DNA from: Eutreptiella sp. 'Long Island Sound 2002'
Lineage: Eukaryota > Euglenozoa > Euglenophyceae > Eutreptiales > Eutreptiaceae
Direction of reading: 5' to 3'
Length of the DNA stretch: 64,000 nt
Assembly (NCBI GenBank): GCA_964036045.1
Contig: OZ038385.1
Location: 61,041,919 to 61,105,918, forward strand
The notes below the pieces were generated by a model that saw only the letters and a program-made list of their open reading frames with translations, did not search any database and was not told the origin of the DNA. The translations under genes were made by a program, and so were the position numbers. Shown here piece after piece: positions 11,230 through 22,619 of the stretch (positions within the stretch are counted from its first letter, which is position 1; every line of letters begins with the position of its first letter).

Positions 11230-13362
11230 TCAGCAGTCCATTGAGTCATCCTCCAAACTCACAACCTCATACTCCTCCATTTCTTGCAGTAGGACAACAT
11301 GTGGTGGTTCATCATCCTGTGCGTCCACGTCCACTATCAAATCCCCCACGGACCGGTGTGAACTTGAATCCGACACAATTGCAGCTTCCGGGTCCTCATC
11401 GTCATCATCTGCTACCGCAATTGCTACGTCCCGCACCCGCTGAGCCTGTGCATCTCGGCCTACATGCTCGCGGGGGTCTCTGCCTGGAACAATGGTTCTC
11501 AACAACCGTGAGACCTCATCAGTGGGCGAACGCGCTGCACGTGTCAAGGTGGAGAGTGATCTAGTCAACAGTCTCTGGTACAGGGCCACACTGCCGTTGT
11601 CCAGTGGTTGCCCTCGGAATTTCAAGTCCTCAGGGACAGCGGTGAATGCTGCCTTCTTCCCACTGTTCCATTCAACATGGACCATGCAGTTCGTTGTAAT
11701 GGCCAACAGGTACCTGCGTAGCCGTGACGACATGATCGCAACCAGTCCACTGCGGATCCGCCCCCGCGTCTTCTTTTCCCTGCGCTTTGGTGGTGCCATG
11801 CTGAAAAACATGTCCAATGTCTGGTCAAAAGTCTTCATCTGGGGGTATGCGCGGCACCTAGATCCGAGACGACTCAACATGGCCTCCGGGGGCTCCTTGG
11901 CATAACAACAGCCCGGGACGGCGCCATTCCAGGGTAACCACAGCAGAAGGGCTACACAAAGGGTGTGTAGGTAGGGGACGTTACACTCAGTGTCCATTGT
12001 CAAGGCTACAATCAATACCAAACTCAACTTCAATACTTTGCGGGCCGTACGGCCTGTGCCTGCTGGTCGACCATCCCAGTTGCAGTCGCGAACCAAGTTT
12101 CCAAGTAGGAACGCAGCCGATATGTACAAGTGCACGAGGTTCTTCAGTCCAGTCAACCATACGAGCGGTAGCTTGCGGGATGCCTCTGGAAACTGCATAA
12201 TTGAGGTCTCCTTGTGTACGATGCGGTCCTCAACGTTGGGTGTGCCTAACAGTAGGGCACAAAAATGCTTCTCAATGTGCAAGAGCTTCGGGTGGCACAT
12301 GATCTCTTCATCTACCGCGGGCATTTGATGCCCAAGGTAGCCCAATATGGGGAAGAACTTACGGTGGATCATGGTACACACTTGTAAGGGTGCCAACCGC
12401 CATACAGCATTGGGAGAGTGGCATAGTGCTCAGATAACTTAAAAGGGGTTGTATGTGCGACTGTAGATGAACTTGGCCAGTCTGTAGAATATATTTTCAT
12501 CCATCAGAAGGGGCATGATGTGGCGTGTGTGAACCTGAATGGCTAGGCATTGTTCCATGATGTGCAGCAAGTCCTCATTGGAGCTGGAGACCAGGTCGGC
12601 TAGCGTCATGGGGTACCATTGGAGTGAACGAATGCTGTCCCAGTGCACATCTAGTGGAACCCGTACGTATTGGACCTCTGGTGGATCTCGCCTCAGAGCG
12701 TCCACCGGTCGTGGGAACTGATGGAAACTAGCTGCTATGGTCTGTGCCGTTTGCGGGATGCGTTGGAGAAGATCATCAAGTGTAGGGAAACCCGGGTACA
12801 TAGGAATCGCAGTTGTATGCAACACTAACATGGCACTGACGTTCAGACAGCCATCGGGTCGGACCGGGTCACTGCACTCACGTCTGCGATACCAGTTGTC
12901 AAACTGCACCACCACCGGCTGCCCTGCCATTGATCTCCAGATGGCGTTTGTTCTGGCATGTGCATCTTACCCGAAAGGCGGTAACCGGCCCGCGGCAAGA
13001 CCTACATGTGACAATTGTCTCCGCATCCCCCTGGATGCACTTATCATTGAGCCAACAGCCTTTTCCTCTGGCACAGCCATGTTCCGACACAGTTGCATCA
13101 TCGTGTACACCTGGCGTGCAAACACTCCATACCACCTTGGCCACGGTGTTTGCCCATGAGCTTTGATCAACGTTACCATACTGCGTCTGCTTCGCCGGTT
13201 GACCCTCATCTATGCGCAGAACTCCACAACCAGGGCTGCACCTGGTTCCTCATCGCGTAAAGCGGCATCCATAAGCTCCAGCGGTGTACCATACTTCGCT
13301 CCACGTAACAAGTCACGCAGGAGACCAAAGGGATCTGTTGCAGCACTGGTCACCTGGCTCAT
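11230..13362 (-). CDS. Multi-exon DDE-like transposase candidate (FDNW family)
   Basis: Three minus-strand blocks. The first starts with ATG at 13,362 (MSQVTSAATDPFGLL). The central block, about 12,970-12,439, contains GQPVVVQFDNWYRRR followed by LNVSAMLVLHTTAIPMYPGFP. A hydrophobic strand ending in FDN is typical of the second catalytic Asp of DDE transposases. A Cys-rich patch (VTCRSC...RCTC, near 13,020-12,960) just upstream could be a zinc element. The third block, 12,396-11,230, contains TMIHRKFFPILGYLGHQ, a basic KRREKKTRGR region and an acidic C-terminus (AVADDDDEDPE). Exon joins near 13.2 kb and 12.42 kb are not resolved. I recognise no named superfamily and cannot place the other two acidic residues. 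Its position within the palindrome field suggests both belong to one large mobile element. Confidence 0.45.
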
Positions 13363-13673
13363 CAACAGTGGAACAGAACCGAACTAAACGAAACCGTGAA
13401 CAACAACGAAACAGACCTGCTCATTGTCTGAAACCAGACATTGTTCACTCAAATGAGGATCTTAATCACGGAATTTCAGCAAAATGTCTGGAACCATACA
13501 CCTTCTCCATGTTATGGGGGTGTACATAGGACGTATGACACTCGGGACAGACACCTGGTGACCCCCCCCCCGTAAAGGTCGAAAATTGTTTAGTTTGTCT
13601 GGAACCAAACACTGCGACCTCAAAAACTCACTGTGACAGGGGTGGAATATCAAAGAGTGTCTGGTTCTAGACA

Positions 13674-14039
13674 CTTTTCGAAATTCCAAGAGAAAGGTAC
13701 ATGGGTGGACAAAGATAACACAGCACAAAGCAAAACTTGTTCATTGAAGCGTAAAAATTGACCATGCGCAGTCACCTGGGTTTGTGTGCGTGGATATGAT
13801 AACCAAAACAACAAGCTGTCAGGCAATCAAATTCGTGTACACGTCTGAATGACTGAAAAACAGGCTATGAAATTTCCCACCGGCGAAAATGGCCCTTTTT
13901 GGGTGTTTTGGGCTGATTTACCGGGGTGCGCAACTTGGGCCGTCTAACCTTAAGAGGGGGGGGGGGGGCTTCGTAACGCCCACATGAACAAACATTCACA
14001 GGGCCGCTTCACGGTCATGGGACCTTCTCTACTTTAAAA
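13674..14039. other. Spacer with G-homopolymer
   Basis: No gene is visible. There is a G-run near 13,957-13,970. It separates the palindrome field from the GGTTGGTGG minisatellite. Confidence 0.5.
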
Positions 14040-14165
14040 GTTGGCGGTTGGTGGCAGCTGGTGGTTGGCGTTGGTGGTTGGTGGCGGTTGGTGGCGCTTA
14101 GCGGCGGTTGGCAATTGGTGGTTAGTGGTGGTTGGCAGTTGGCAGCGGTTGGTGATGGTTGGCAG
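14040..14165. repeat. GGTTGGTGGC-type minisatellite
   Basis: Degenerate repetition of GTTGGTGG/GTTGGCAG over about 125 bp. The G-rich strand could form quadruplexes. Apparent coding frames here are low-complexity artefacts. Confidence 0.8.
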
Positions 14166-14331
14166 TTGGTGGTCTCCAGGCATCGGAAGATCAACCGTCT
14201 TAGGGACTGCATGCGCCCATTCGTCCGCGTGCTGGGCCCGCAAACCACACGTGGCCTACTTCAAATGGTTGGTGCAGTGGCCGAGCACTGTGTATGCTTT
14301 GTAGTATGCAATCCTTGGACTAACCCGGCGG

Positions 14332-16080
14332 TCATCGCGCCGACCTTCCTCTTAGCCTACGAACCAGATACGGGCCCCAGTCCGGAGCCCTCGTAAGTGG
14401 GCCTATCTCAATGTGGGCTACGACCATGTACCCCAAATTGGCCGGGGTGGTGGACACGACGACAAGGAGGAAGAGCGGAGCCCCTCGTCTTGCACGTGCC
14501 AAGGGGCCCCAGCCGGGGGCTTCGGCAACCAGCAGTGTTCCGCGTATGGCACGATCACCCGGATCTGAGGAGGGGCAGTCTGACGCAACATCCAATGCCG
14601 AGGAGTTGAATGCCCCCCCCCCCGCGCCTCCCCAGCAGAGGGCGTGCCACCTGGCCCGGGGGTACGCCGTGCCCACCAAGCACTCGGCCATGCCCGACTC
14701 CAAGCCCGCTTCGCCTTCTTGCCGGACCAACATGACAGACTTCTTGCCAGATCCCACCACGAAGGCGTAGGCCCACTCGCGTACTTGGTCTACGTACCTG
14801 GACAGGGGTCTGATGGTGTATCCCTCTTCCCCAGTTTTGCTATTCCAAAACTGAATAGACCCCGGAACTGCAATGTCCGCATCGCAGATAGTGGCCGCCT
14901 CCCCTACGCGCAGAAAGTGTGCCCAAGCAAGGGTTGCGAGAGCCCCAAGGAGGGGTCCGTACCTAGCCTTGGGCGCGTTATCCATGAGGATGACCAGCCC
15001 GGTCGGCAGAAGGTACGGCTAAGGTCCGGATGAGGCCACTCGAGCCACGATCCTTTTGTGAAGAGTGGTGACGACCGGTGGGATCCATTGCAAATCCTCA
15101 ACGGCGCGGACGGCCCACGTGAAGCTTCGGATGGAGGACACGATCGCCCCCATGCAAGCGTGCTCCGCGAGCACGCCTGCCAATGCGTGGGCAATAGTAG
15201 GCGGGCTGGTTTGCGGCGCGAAGGATTATAATGCGCGAAGTCGGGAACCGCACTGGGCCTTGGTACGCCGACGCAATGATAGGATGGCGCTTTCATCGGG
15301 CGTACTAGGCTCATCGATGCTAGACGCTCGAGCCCCGCGGTTGGCGAGGTCCGCGAGCAGGATGGTTGTGTCGTCTGTGCCCCCCCCACGGGGGCCTCAT
15401 GCCCGGGGGGGGGGGGGGTCGTATGCTTAGGAGCAGTGGGGGCACTAGAAGTGCCAGTAGCGCCCCGTTGAGGAGCCACGCTACGTGCTGCGCTGGCAGT
15501 CTCCCTTTGGTGGGGAGTCGACGGGCATACACTCCCCCTGGCGCGTCTGCCACTGCAGTACGCCCCCCACGCCCTTGAACTTGATGCTTCGCCACACGAA
15601 GTTGTCCCCAAGGGCATCTCGGGCTTCCTCCAGCGGAGCGTGCTACTGGTCCGTTTGCCTGGTACTGCTAGTCCATCCGGCGTACCTTGTGGTGTATGCC
15701 ATCTGGGACTAGCTATCGCAATCCCAAGTGCGCCACGCCGGCTGCTCACCCGAGTCAATAATGTCAATGGCGACTTAGCCTTTGAACTCGACTGGTCGTG
15801 GAACTTCGCCGGCTTCTTCAGCCATTAGCATGATGTAGGCTTTCAAATTAGACAGGATAAGTCTCATCCAGCGGGTTAGCTGAACTCTCTCGAGGGCTTT
15901 GTTCAGCTTCCGCACGGATACGGGAGGGAGGGTCCGACCTTCCTTGACAGACGCCCTGGCCAGCAGTTCCCGTAGTTGTTGAATTTCTTTGCCTTGTTCT
16001 GGGACCCTCTCCTCTGCTGAGGTGTGAGGCTGATGGGAGTCGGAGGATGGCTGCATGCCATGACTGTCCATGGCACTCAT
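14332..16080 (-). pseudogene. Second tyrosine recombinase gene, decayed (Crypton-like or YR-retroelement fragment)
   Basis: A 101-residue block starting at 16,080 has a Gln/Glu-rich helical segment (EQGKEIQQLRELLARAS). Further in, and frame-shifted, comes VEDLQWIPPVV, typical of a core-binding domain. The frame starting at 14,985 then encodes a YR catalytic domain: LAWAHFLRVGEAA carries the first catalytic Arg (about 14,910). The HxxR box reads RWHALCWGG, so the catalytic Arg is Cys and the next Arg is Trp; CGC to TGC and CGG to TGG would explain both. A G-run follows this box, and no clear nucleophile Tyr is visible after it. No RT lies nearby, so it may be a Crypton-type element, a truncated retroelement or a retired cellular gene. 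It is not a close copy of the recombinase at 2.3-4.0 kb. Confidence 0.6.
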
Positions 16081-16359
16081 TATGAAAAAATGGATACAAG
16101 AAGTGAAGAAGTGCAAACAAACGTTGACGCGAGGCTCAACTAGTGGTGTATCACGTGCCCGCAACCAACAAGTGCCCATGCCCAATGCTTTGGAGAACAC
16201 AATGCTTTGCCACCACCAAACGATAGTCACCAAGAAGTCGCCCGCCCCTCCCCCCATAAGGCCCCCCCGTACCCCCTCCCCCCTAACCCCCCCTGTACCC
16301 CCGCCGTACTCCCCCCTGCACCCCCCCCCCCCGGACCCTTCGGCATGCTGCGCTCAACA

Positions 16360-16800
16360 GTTGTCTGGCTTCGCTCGAAGCAGGGGCCGGTTCTCATACC
16401 CCCCTCCTACGGTGGTCACAAACTGCCTTCTGTGTGCATTGCCTTGTGTGTGAACCAGAAAACTTCCCTTAAGCTTGCTGCGCTCGAAAGACGTATGGCT
16501 TCACTCGACGCAAGGGCCAGCCCCCGCACCCCCGTCAAAGAGCAAAACTCCTACAGTGCCCACAGACCGCCTTTTGTGTGCACCACCTTGTGTGTGCACC
16601 GCCTTGTGCTTGCACCGCCTTGTGTGTGAACCGCCAAAACCTTTTCTTCAGCTCGCTCCACCCGAAATACAGCTCGCTTTGCTCGACGCGAGGGTCGACC
16701 CCTCGCACCCCACTTACATAACAAAACTCCTACGGTGGCCACGGGCCACCGTTTGTGTGTGCTGTCTTGTGTGTGCACCCCCAAACCATCCCTTCCGTAT
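16360..16800. repeat. C-rich tandem repeat, three diverged units of ~130-185 bp
   Basis: Units share CTCGACGCRAGGGYC, AAAACTCCTACRGTG and a CTTGTGTGTGCACC block that is itself duplicated inside the second unit. A C-rich tract (16,255-16,335) leads in and a G-run (about 16,856-16,868) closes it. No gene is credible here. Confidence 0.65.
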
Positions 16801-16989
16801 CCTCCCCGTACCGTGCCCCCTGTAACCCCAGTACAGGTACGTGCAGGTACGAGAGGGGGGGGGGGGGGCAACTTCATGCCGTATATGACTAAAGAGTACT
16901 TCGGGTTGTGCTACATTACGTGTCTACTGAACTTGCGTTACAATAACACCGTCACATCAACCCCCTCTACACTCCATTCCCATCACAAC

Positions 16990-17720
16990 CACCAAAAACC
17001 GCCGCCTTCCTCCGTCATTGCAAAACCCCATCTCAAGCGCACCACTCACAACATACAAAAACGGAAAGACACCACAAACGCGATCATCACTCAACAGTTC
17101 CAAAACTCTACAAACATACTCCGCCTTCAAGAAATATTCCAAAAACCAATCCCCCCCTTCACAGTTCAACTTGACGACATACTTCTTCGACGCAACCACC
17201 AACTCCAACGGCACAGCCATTCTTGTTCCACCCCACATCCAACCTTTCACAAAACTCATACCTCACAAAAACTCTGGAGGCACCATCACGGCAATACCAG
17301 TCACCCTCCCGAGTTATCCCATATTCGCACTCATCTGTGTTTACAAAACCCACCACTCCTCAACGCATGGAAACAATCTTTGACACCATTACACAAAACT
17401 TCCCCCTACACATCCTCCTTGGTGACTTCAATTCCCACACGCGACCACATCTAGACAAAGCAAACTTCTTCCTCCACCTCCTACCCCTCCAACATTGTAC
17501 GACTTTCACCGACCTGAAGACGCGGAAAAAGGAGCATTCACCGGGTACCCCTCGACCCGACTACACAACCAAACCCACATCGACTTGATTTTTTCCTCAC
17601 CAACTTTCTACACCACCTTCCCCCCAATTAAAACACACGTCAACACCGTGAACACTTCCTCCGACCATGACCCTATCTCTACACGCATCTCTCTCCCTAC
17701 AAACCTAATTAACATCTATA
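16990..17720 (+). pseudogene. LINE apurinic-type endonuclease domain, frameshifted
   Basis: Landmarks appear in order but in different frames: ILRLQEIF (near 17,116, the catalytic LQE), TAILVPPH, GGTITAIPV...ALICVYK, then LLGDFNSH (17,413-17,437, the GDFN motif), HIDLIFSS and SSDHDPIS (17,656-17,680, the catalytic SDH). At least three frameshifts separate them. In active LINEs this domain nicks target DNA to prime reverse transcription. Confidence 0.8.
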
Positions 17721-18216
17721 ACCGCCCAGCTCCATCCCTCTGCATAACCCCTCCAAATCAAGCCCAACATGAAAACTTCTCAACCACCCTCTCGCCTATT
17801 AGTTCTTGGTGTAAACATCATCACCACACTCCCTCTTCCACTGATCCCAACGCCGTCATCAAACACTACAAATTCCCTTCTTTCCTCCATCACGGGAGCA
17901 TACAAAATCTGTGCCAACAAACAGCAGAATCACAAACCCACATCACGTGATAAATCTTTCATCTCCGTATTCTATTCATTGACACTACAAAAACGGTCAC
18001 AAAGCACACCACCTCCCAAGTTCAACACAAATTGAACAACTGGGAAGATTCTCACGAGAAACAACGTACAAAATACATGCACCACTGCCTGATAAAAGGA
18101 AACTACCTTAAAAAAGCAATCAACAACCTCACCAATCCCCAAAATCACACGCCCATCACTCTCTCAAGGACAACAACGACAACACCATCACCGACCCCGC
18201 CAAACACTCTAACCAC

Positions 18217-19480
18217 ATGGGGGAAACCTTCGCCAACCTAGGAGGTCCCAAAGACTTCAACAATGACGCTGAACTCATTGATACCCTGATGCCGAAGTCC
18301 CCTAAAGCCCCTCACCACAACCAAACCCCCGAGTTCACACAATCCCTCCTTAACAACCTCCTTTCATCTGCAAAACCCAGGACAGTTGTAGGCCCGCACG
18401 AGACAAATTGCCATCTTTTTCCCATATATCCCCCTCACATCAAAACCATGCTCCACGCCATATGCATCTACTTTCTTACTCATACAATACCCAATTTATG
18501 TCTCAGCGCCAAAACAATCCCTCTCTACAAAAAAGACGACCCACAAATTGCCCTCAACTACCGCCCTATCACACTACTCATTACTATTTACCAAATTATC
18601 TCCTCCTACGCTGCTCACATCATCACTTTTCTCTCTCTAGAACACACTCTTCTTTCCCAACCCAAATTCGGAGGACTTCCAAATCACAGATGCACAGATC
18701 ACCTCTTCTCTATGATCTCCAACCTCTCCACCAACCGCAACCTATATGATCTCTACGCTAACTTGAACAAGGCTTTCAATTCTGTACCCCACAAAGCCCT
18801 CTTCCACATTCTCCACAACTACAACTTCCCCCCACAAATCATGTCCCTCATTCAACAACGACACCGCCACCCGGCTGACCTTGCTTCTGTCAACAACCAC
18901 ACCCTCCAAGAAGCAATGTGCCTATGGCCTTCGCCAAGGGTGCCCTCCATCACCCATTCTCTTCTGCCTCTTCGTGGATCCCATTCTTAGACATATCCAC
19001 CCCCCCCCATCAACAACACCGTTGCGCCTTCATCGATGACCTCGTCTCCAATCCTCCGACCCGCACACAGTCCACAAAATCCTCGACTTCCTTATCACCA
19101 CAGGACCCAAATACGGGCTCATTTGCAACAAGGACAAATCCGAACTATACACCCTCCTTTTCAACAAAGACAAAGAGAAACTATACGCATTAAACAACAC
19201 AGCCCACATTATTATATCCATCACCCAAACCTTACACTTTTCCACTTTCGACAAACTAGGTAACCCTCGCACACACAACAAATACTTAGGTACATATTTT
19301 TTCAACCGCACACGAAAAAAACAAATGTACACACTACTTCTCAACACAATTGCCTCCTTCTTCACCTCAATCTCTCCTCTACCTCTCACACACTCAGAAG
19401 TCATCAAACTCAGCAACTCACAACGAATTCCGTCCCTTTCCTGCCGCTTCATCTACAACTCCCTTCCTGGCGGCATGATC
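18217..19480 (+). pseudogene. LINE reverse transcriptase, frameshifted
   Basis: The first frame (18,217-18,990) has TIPLYKKDD, NYRPITLL and the motif A equivalent DLYANLNKAFNSVPHKAL (about 18,750-18,800), in which the usual catalytic Asp is Asn (NKAF). After a frameshift comes motif B, GLRQGCPPSPILF (18,923-18,964). Motif C is FIDD (19,028-19,040) in yet another frame. The thumb-like LICNKDKSELY and NKYLGTYF follow. All core RT motifs can therefore be located but the reading frame is broken. Confidence 0.85.
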
Positions 19481-19666
19481 AACTCTCTGGACAAGTCCAT
19501 TTGGCACATGTCGCTCAAACGCAAAGCGTACAATTTGTATTTTGGGAGAGAAAATCTTGGCATGATTCCAAGCGTTGCTGACGATCGACCTGTAAATTTT
19601 CCAGCCGACATGCCAGGCAATCGTTCCTGGAATCCCTAGGGATGCAAAAATATCGGAAGTGTTTTT

Positions 19667-19717
19667 CCGACCGAAACCCCGACCGAAACCCCGACCGAAA
19701 CCACGACCGAAACCCCG
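19667..19717. repeat. 12-bp tandem repeat CCGACCGAAACC
   Basis: Four near-identical units just inside the left end of the insertion. They may be subterminal repeats of that element. The right end carries CGGAAGC-type inverted motifs instead (22,430-22,500). Confidence 0.8.
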
Positions 19718-20074
19718 GCTGAAGCCGGGAGGGAGCCTTCCAAAATCCCTAGGGATGAAAAAACATCGGAAGCATTTTTGGAAGTGATTTCCGACCAAAA
19801 CGCGAAGGATTAAGAAACAATCGACCCCGCCCCCCCCACACACTTATTTGGGCATTTTTGTGCAATTTGACCCATATATAGTGAGGACATGTACAATGCT
19901 CCGCCACTCCTCAAAGAGAAGCTGCCCCGGCTACCATGGCCAGGCGTGGCCAATCACAAGCCCCCGATCCTGGGGCTGACTCTCGGAGCGCCGGGTTCCC
20001 CCCCCACCCCCAGCCCCACCCCCCACCCCCCGATTAGCCCGGTTAGCCCCCCTTCGCCAACATCACAGTCAACG

Positions 20075-21121
20075 CTATTCCATGCCCTCTTGTTTAAGTG
20101 CCGCCTCCGTGTCTGTTGGAAAAAAATCCCCCTCACTAAAGAGATGGGGTACTGGGGCAGAATTGGATTCTGCATCAACATCAATGGCGGGGGGAGGCAG
20201 GGCCCGAGTTGCGCATTGGCTTGGGTGCACTCCTGTCCGGCGAAATTTTTTCTTAGCTGGTGGAGGAGCAGCGGCTGCCTCTACATCGGAACTGCTAACG
20301 GTGATGGCACTGCTTGTTGCATCACTGCCACTACTACTGCCACTGCCACTGCCACTCCCACTGCTCCTGCCACTGCCACTGCCACTGCCACTGTCACTGC
20401 CACTACCACTGCATGACCCTGCATCTGACTCGGAATCACGATGTGCTGAATCCTCAGCATCAACCACGATGCGCCGGTGCAACTTCGCTGCTCATGCAGG
20501 CTGGGTGCGTTGGGTGGAACCCCCTGCCCCGGATACATCGCGTGGTGGCACGTACTCTGCCGACGAGTCAACATGGGTTGGGTCAGGTACAATTGCCACG
20601 CCAGACGAGCGGGGCACAACAACAACCCTCCCTTTTTTTCGCTCCTGTCTGCATGCCTTGGCCGCTGCCTTGCGTTGGCGGCGGGGCAGAAAGGCCCCGA
20701 CAGCAACGTACGACAAAGTGGGCCACCCTTGCAGGATTTCAATGCTAAATGCAATCCACTGGCGTACCCCACTACGTTCTGTGCCACAGCGCCCGCAGAT
20801 GCAATATATATCATGTTCCAACACAGTAGGATCCAGTTGCAGAAGAATGGATTGGGTCACAGGGTGACAGAGGACTGTGATGGAGGATTGGGCCATTAGA
20901 GGACGTATGATACGCTCAGCAATGACCCGCCACTCCGGTGATGCACTGAGAACGCACTTTTCTAAAACAACCCCCCGGCGAACAGGTTTCCATAGGCGTG
21001 CTTGTGACCGTCGCAGCTTCCGGTCTGTGAACTTCGTGTATAGTTCATGGCTGAGGGTTGCCCTGATACTGTGCTCCGGACATGTGGTGGTAAGGGTGGC
21101 AAATGTCTTGCCTAGTCGCAA
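20075..21121 (-). CDS. Hypothetical protein with Ser-Gly repeats and one in-frame TGA
   Basis: A single minus-strand frame from ATG at 21,121 to TAG at 20,075, interrupted once by TGA at 20,492-20,494. The N-terminal 130 residues look globular, with YCICGRCGTERSG as a possible zinc site and RQWIAFSIEILQGW after it. A basic patch follows (LPRRQRKAAAKACRQERKKGR), suggesting nucleic acid contact or nuclear import. Beyond the stop comes an acidic-Ser region and an (SG)n/SD repeat encoded by a CACTGC microsatellite, then PAKKKFRR. It lies inside the 3-kb insertion and is probably its own gene. I do not recognise the family. The TGA could mark decay or a short unspliced intron. Confidence 0.5.
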
Positions 21122-22562
21122 GTCACGTTCGCCGGCCTCATCGCTGAATTAGATCGGCAAATGCGGCTGAGCGAACGCGTGGGATAGACCATGGAGATAG
21201 AGTGTGGCTGTTGACCCACTTTCAGCATACTCCAAAATTAGGTGGATCAAATAAACATGGAGGTTGCCCCATGCCCCCCGTTCCCCCTGTGGTAGGCATG
21301 TGTCGGAGGCATACAAAAGAACAACAATGTGGCAATACACCAAAAATAGCAAATGAAAAGGCACGGGAAGTACCCACCTTCAACTACTTGCAGCCGCCAA
21401 AGGCGGCATAATGACGCGGGTCAAGGGCTTCGGACGCTTGCAAGGGCGACATGGCCCGTTTGCATGTGGCCCCGTGGATGCTGATTGATGTTCAGGGGCT
21501 CGCAAGGTCCCGGTCCGGTGTATTCAAACTTACGCTCGCTCAACGTGGAGCCATCAAAAGCTGCTATTTGCGACATGGAACAGCACACTGTAGACAACAA
21601 TACTCGACAAACGAAATTCTTGCACACCAAAACATGCACAAAGGCAAGCACAAAGACGAAGGGACAGGCAGTCAACTGAAGCGAAGTGATACACAGTGCT
21701 TTTTTTGTTAGAAAAAATTGCAACCATATTCAACCATCAGAATTGTTCCTCCAAAAAAACAACGATTCCATCCCTTATCCCTCACACAACAAAAGACTAA
21801 GAAGACCATGTGATACGAATTTTTTGTTCTCTTTGTTCATTATTAAAAAAAAAGCGACTGTCATCCATGCCCCGGGCAGGCCACCTGCATCCGTGCGTCG
21901 CTCATCCCCACTGGCTTCCCAGGGGTTAGTCGCGCCGCCGGGACTCCACGGATTCCATTTTTCAGGGGGGGCGGGGTTGGGGCGGCGACCCGCCAAAACA
22001 AAAAAAATACCCTACTTTAAGCGCTGCCACTTCAGGGGTTGGGGAAAGAAGTGGTCGTCAATTGTGTGTACATGAACGGTTTTTTGGCGCAGGCAAGAGA
22101 GGGAAACACTCATGCGTGGGCAGTGGTAGCGCAATCAGTTTCGAAAACGGGGCATGCCGGTCGGCAAAAAAGCAATCATGGTCCATCAGTCATCGTGTCA
22201 AGGCCCTATGTGCCAGCCACATCAGCCAACCAGTCAAACAGTCAAACCAGGGTCCTATGGGGGGAAATGTTCAATGTGTATAGTTGGTTGGATGGTGACT
22301 TTTTTACAAAAACCCTTGGAATTTCCTTGGGATTTAGCAAGCAATTGGGGATGCAAAGCTCCTGACAATTCCAAGCAATGTGCCAGAGCATTTTGGAAGC
22401 AATGCTCCTAGTATGTGCTTGGGTGAACTCCGACTGATCGTCGGAAGCATTGCTTCCGACGTCGGAAGCGATCACCCCGACCAATTTTGGCAGCCTGGCT
22501 TCCGAAATCCCTAGGGATGGAAAAATATCGGAAGCATTTTTGGGAGGAATATTCCCAGCAGC
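21122..22562. other. Non-coding part of the insertion
   Basis: No gene recognised. It holds inverted CGGAAGC/GCTTCCG motifs near 22,430-22,500, including a near-perfect 19-bp palindrome around 22,440-22,460, and a copy of the ATCCCTAGGGATG block at 22,506. Confidence 0.55.
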
Positions 22563-22619
22563 GCTGACAATTAACCTGTAAAGATTGGAGGGCACGTGCC
22601 AGGCAACGCTAACAAACAT

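Larger units (their letters stand above)
7057..13673. repeat. Dispersed 16-bp palindromes TGTCTGGTTCCAGACA, phased at about 60 bp
   Basis: About twenty copies. Perfect: 7,057; 8,051; 9,190; 9,249; 9,489. Variant: 8,112; 9,310; 9,367; 9,428; 10,588; 10,649; 10,707; 10,828; 10,889; 10,949; 11,177; 13,425; 13,485; 13,596; 13,658. The motif has 7-bp inverted arms around TT. Three copies near 13.4-13.6 kb have AA at the centre, meaning the inverse orientation. Neighbouring copies are 57-62 bp apart, or about twice that. Copies fall in introns or between genes, not in the recognisable coding segments. They could be binding sites for a dimeric DNA-binding protein of this element, or a propagating short repeat. 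Confidence 0.85.
19577..22609. mobile_element. Insertion of about 3 kb in the LINE, bounded by diverged 47-bp direct repeats
   Basis: LINE-type A/C-rich coding stops at about 19.56 kb and resumes at about 22.62 kb. The interval starts and ends with related 47-bp sequences (19,577-19,623 and 22,563-22,609) sharing GCTGAC, ACCTGTAA and TGCCAGGCAA. Just inside each end lies ATCCCTAGGGATG followed by AATATCGGAAG; a third such block is at 19,744. The interior holds a minus-strand gene at 20,075-21,121. I cannot tell whether the 47-mers are short terminal repeats or old target-site duplications, and the superfamily is unknown. Confidence 0.6.

Noticed and set aside
12943-12960. An 18-bp GTAAG...CCAG mini-intron in the FDNW gene
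   Set aside because: It fits the splice consensus but its length is a multiple of three and the frame reads through; no other mini-intron is seen in the window.
16207-16629. Proline-rich plus-strand protein
   Set aside because: Low-complexity C-tract and tandem repeat; no conserved frame between repeat units.
20314-20748. Cys/His-repeat protein on the plus strand
   Set aside because: The CACTGC microsatellite read in the wrong frame; the minus frame with Ser-Gly repeats continues into non-repetitive protein.
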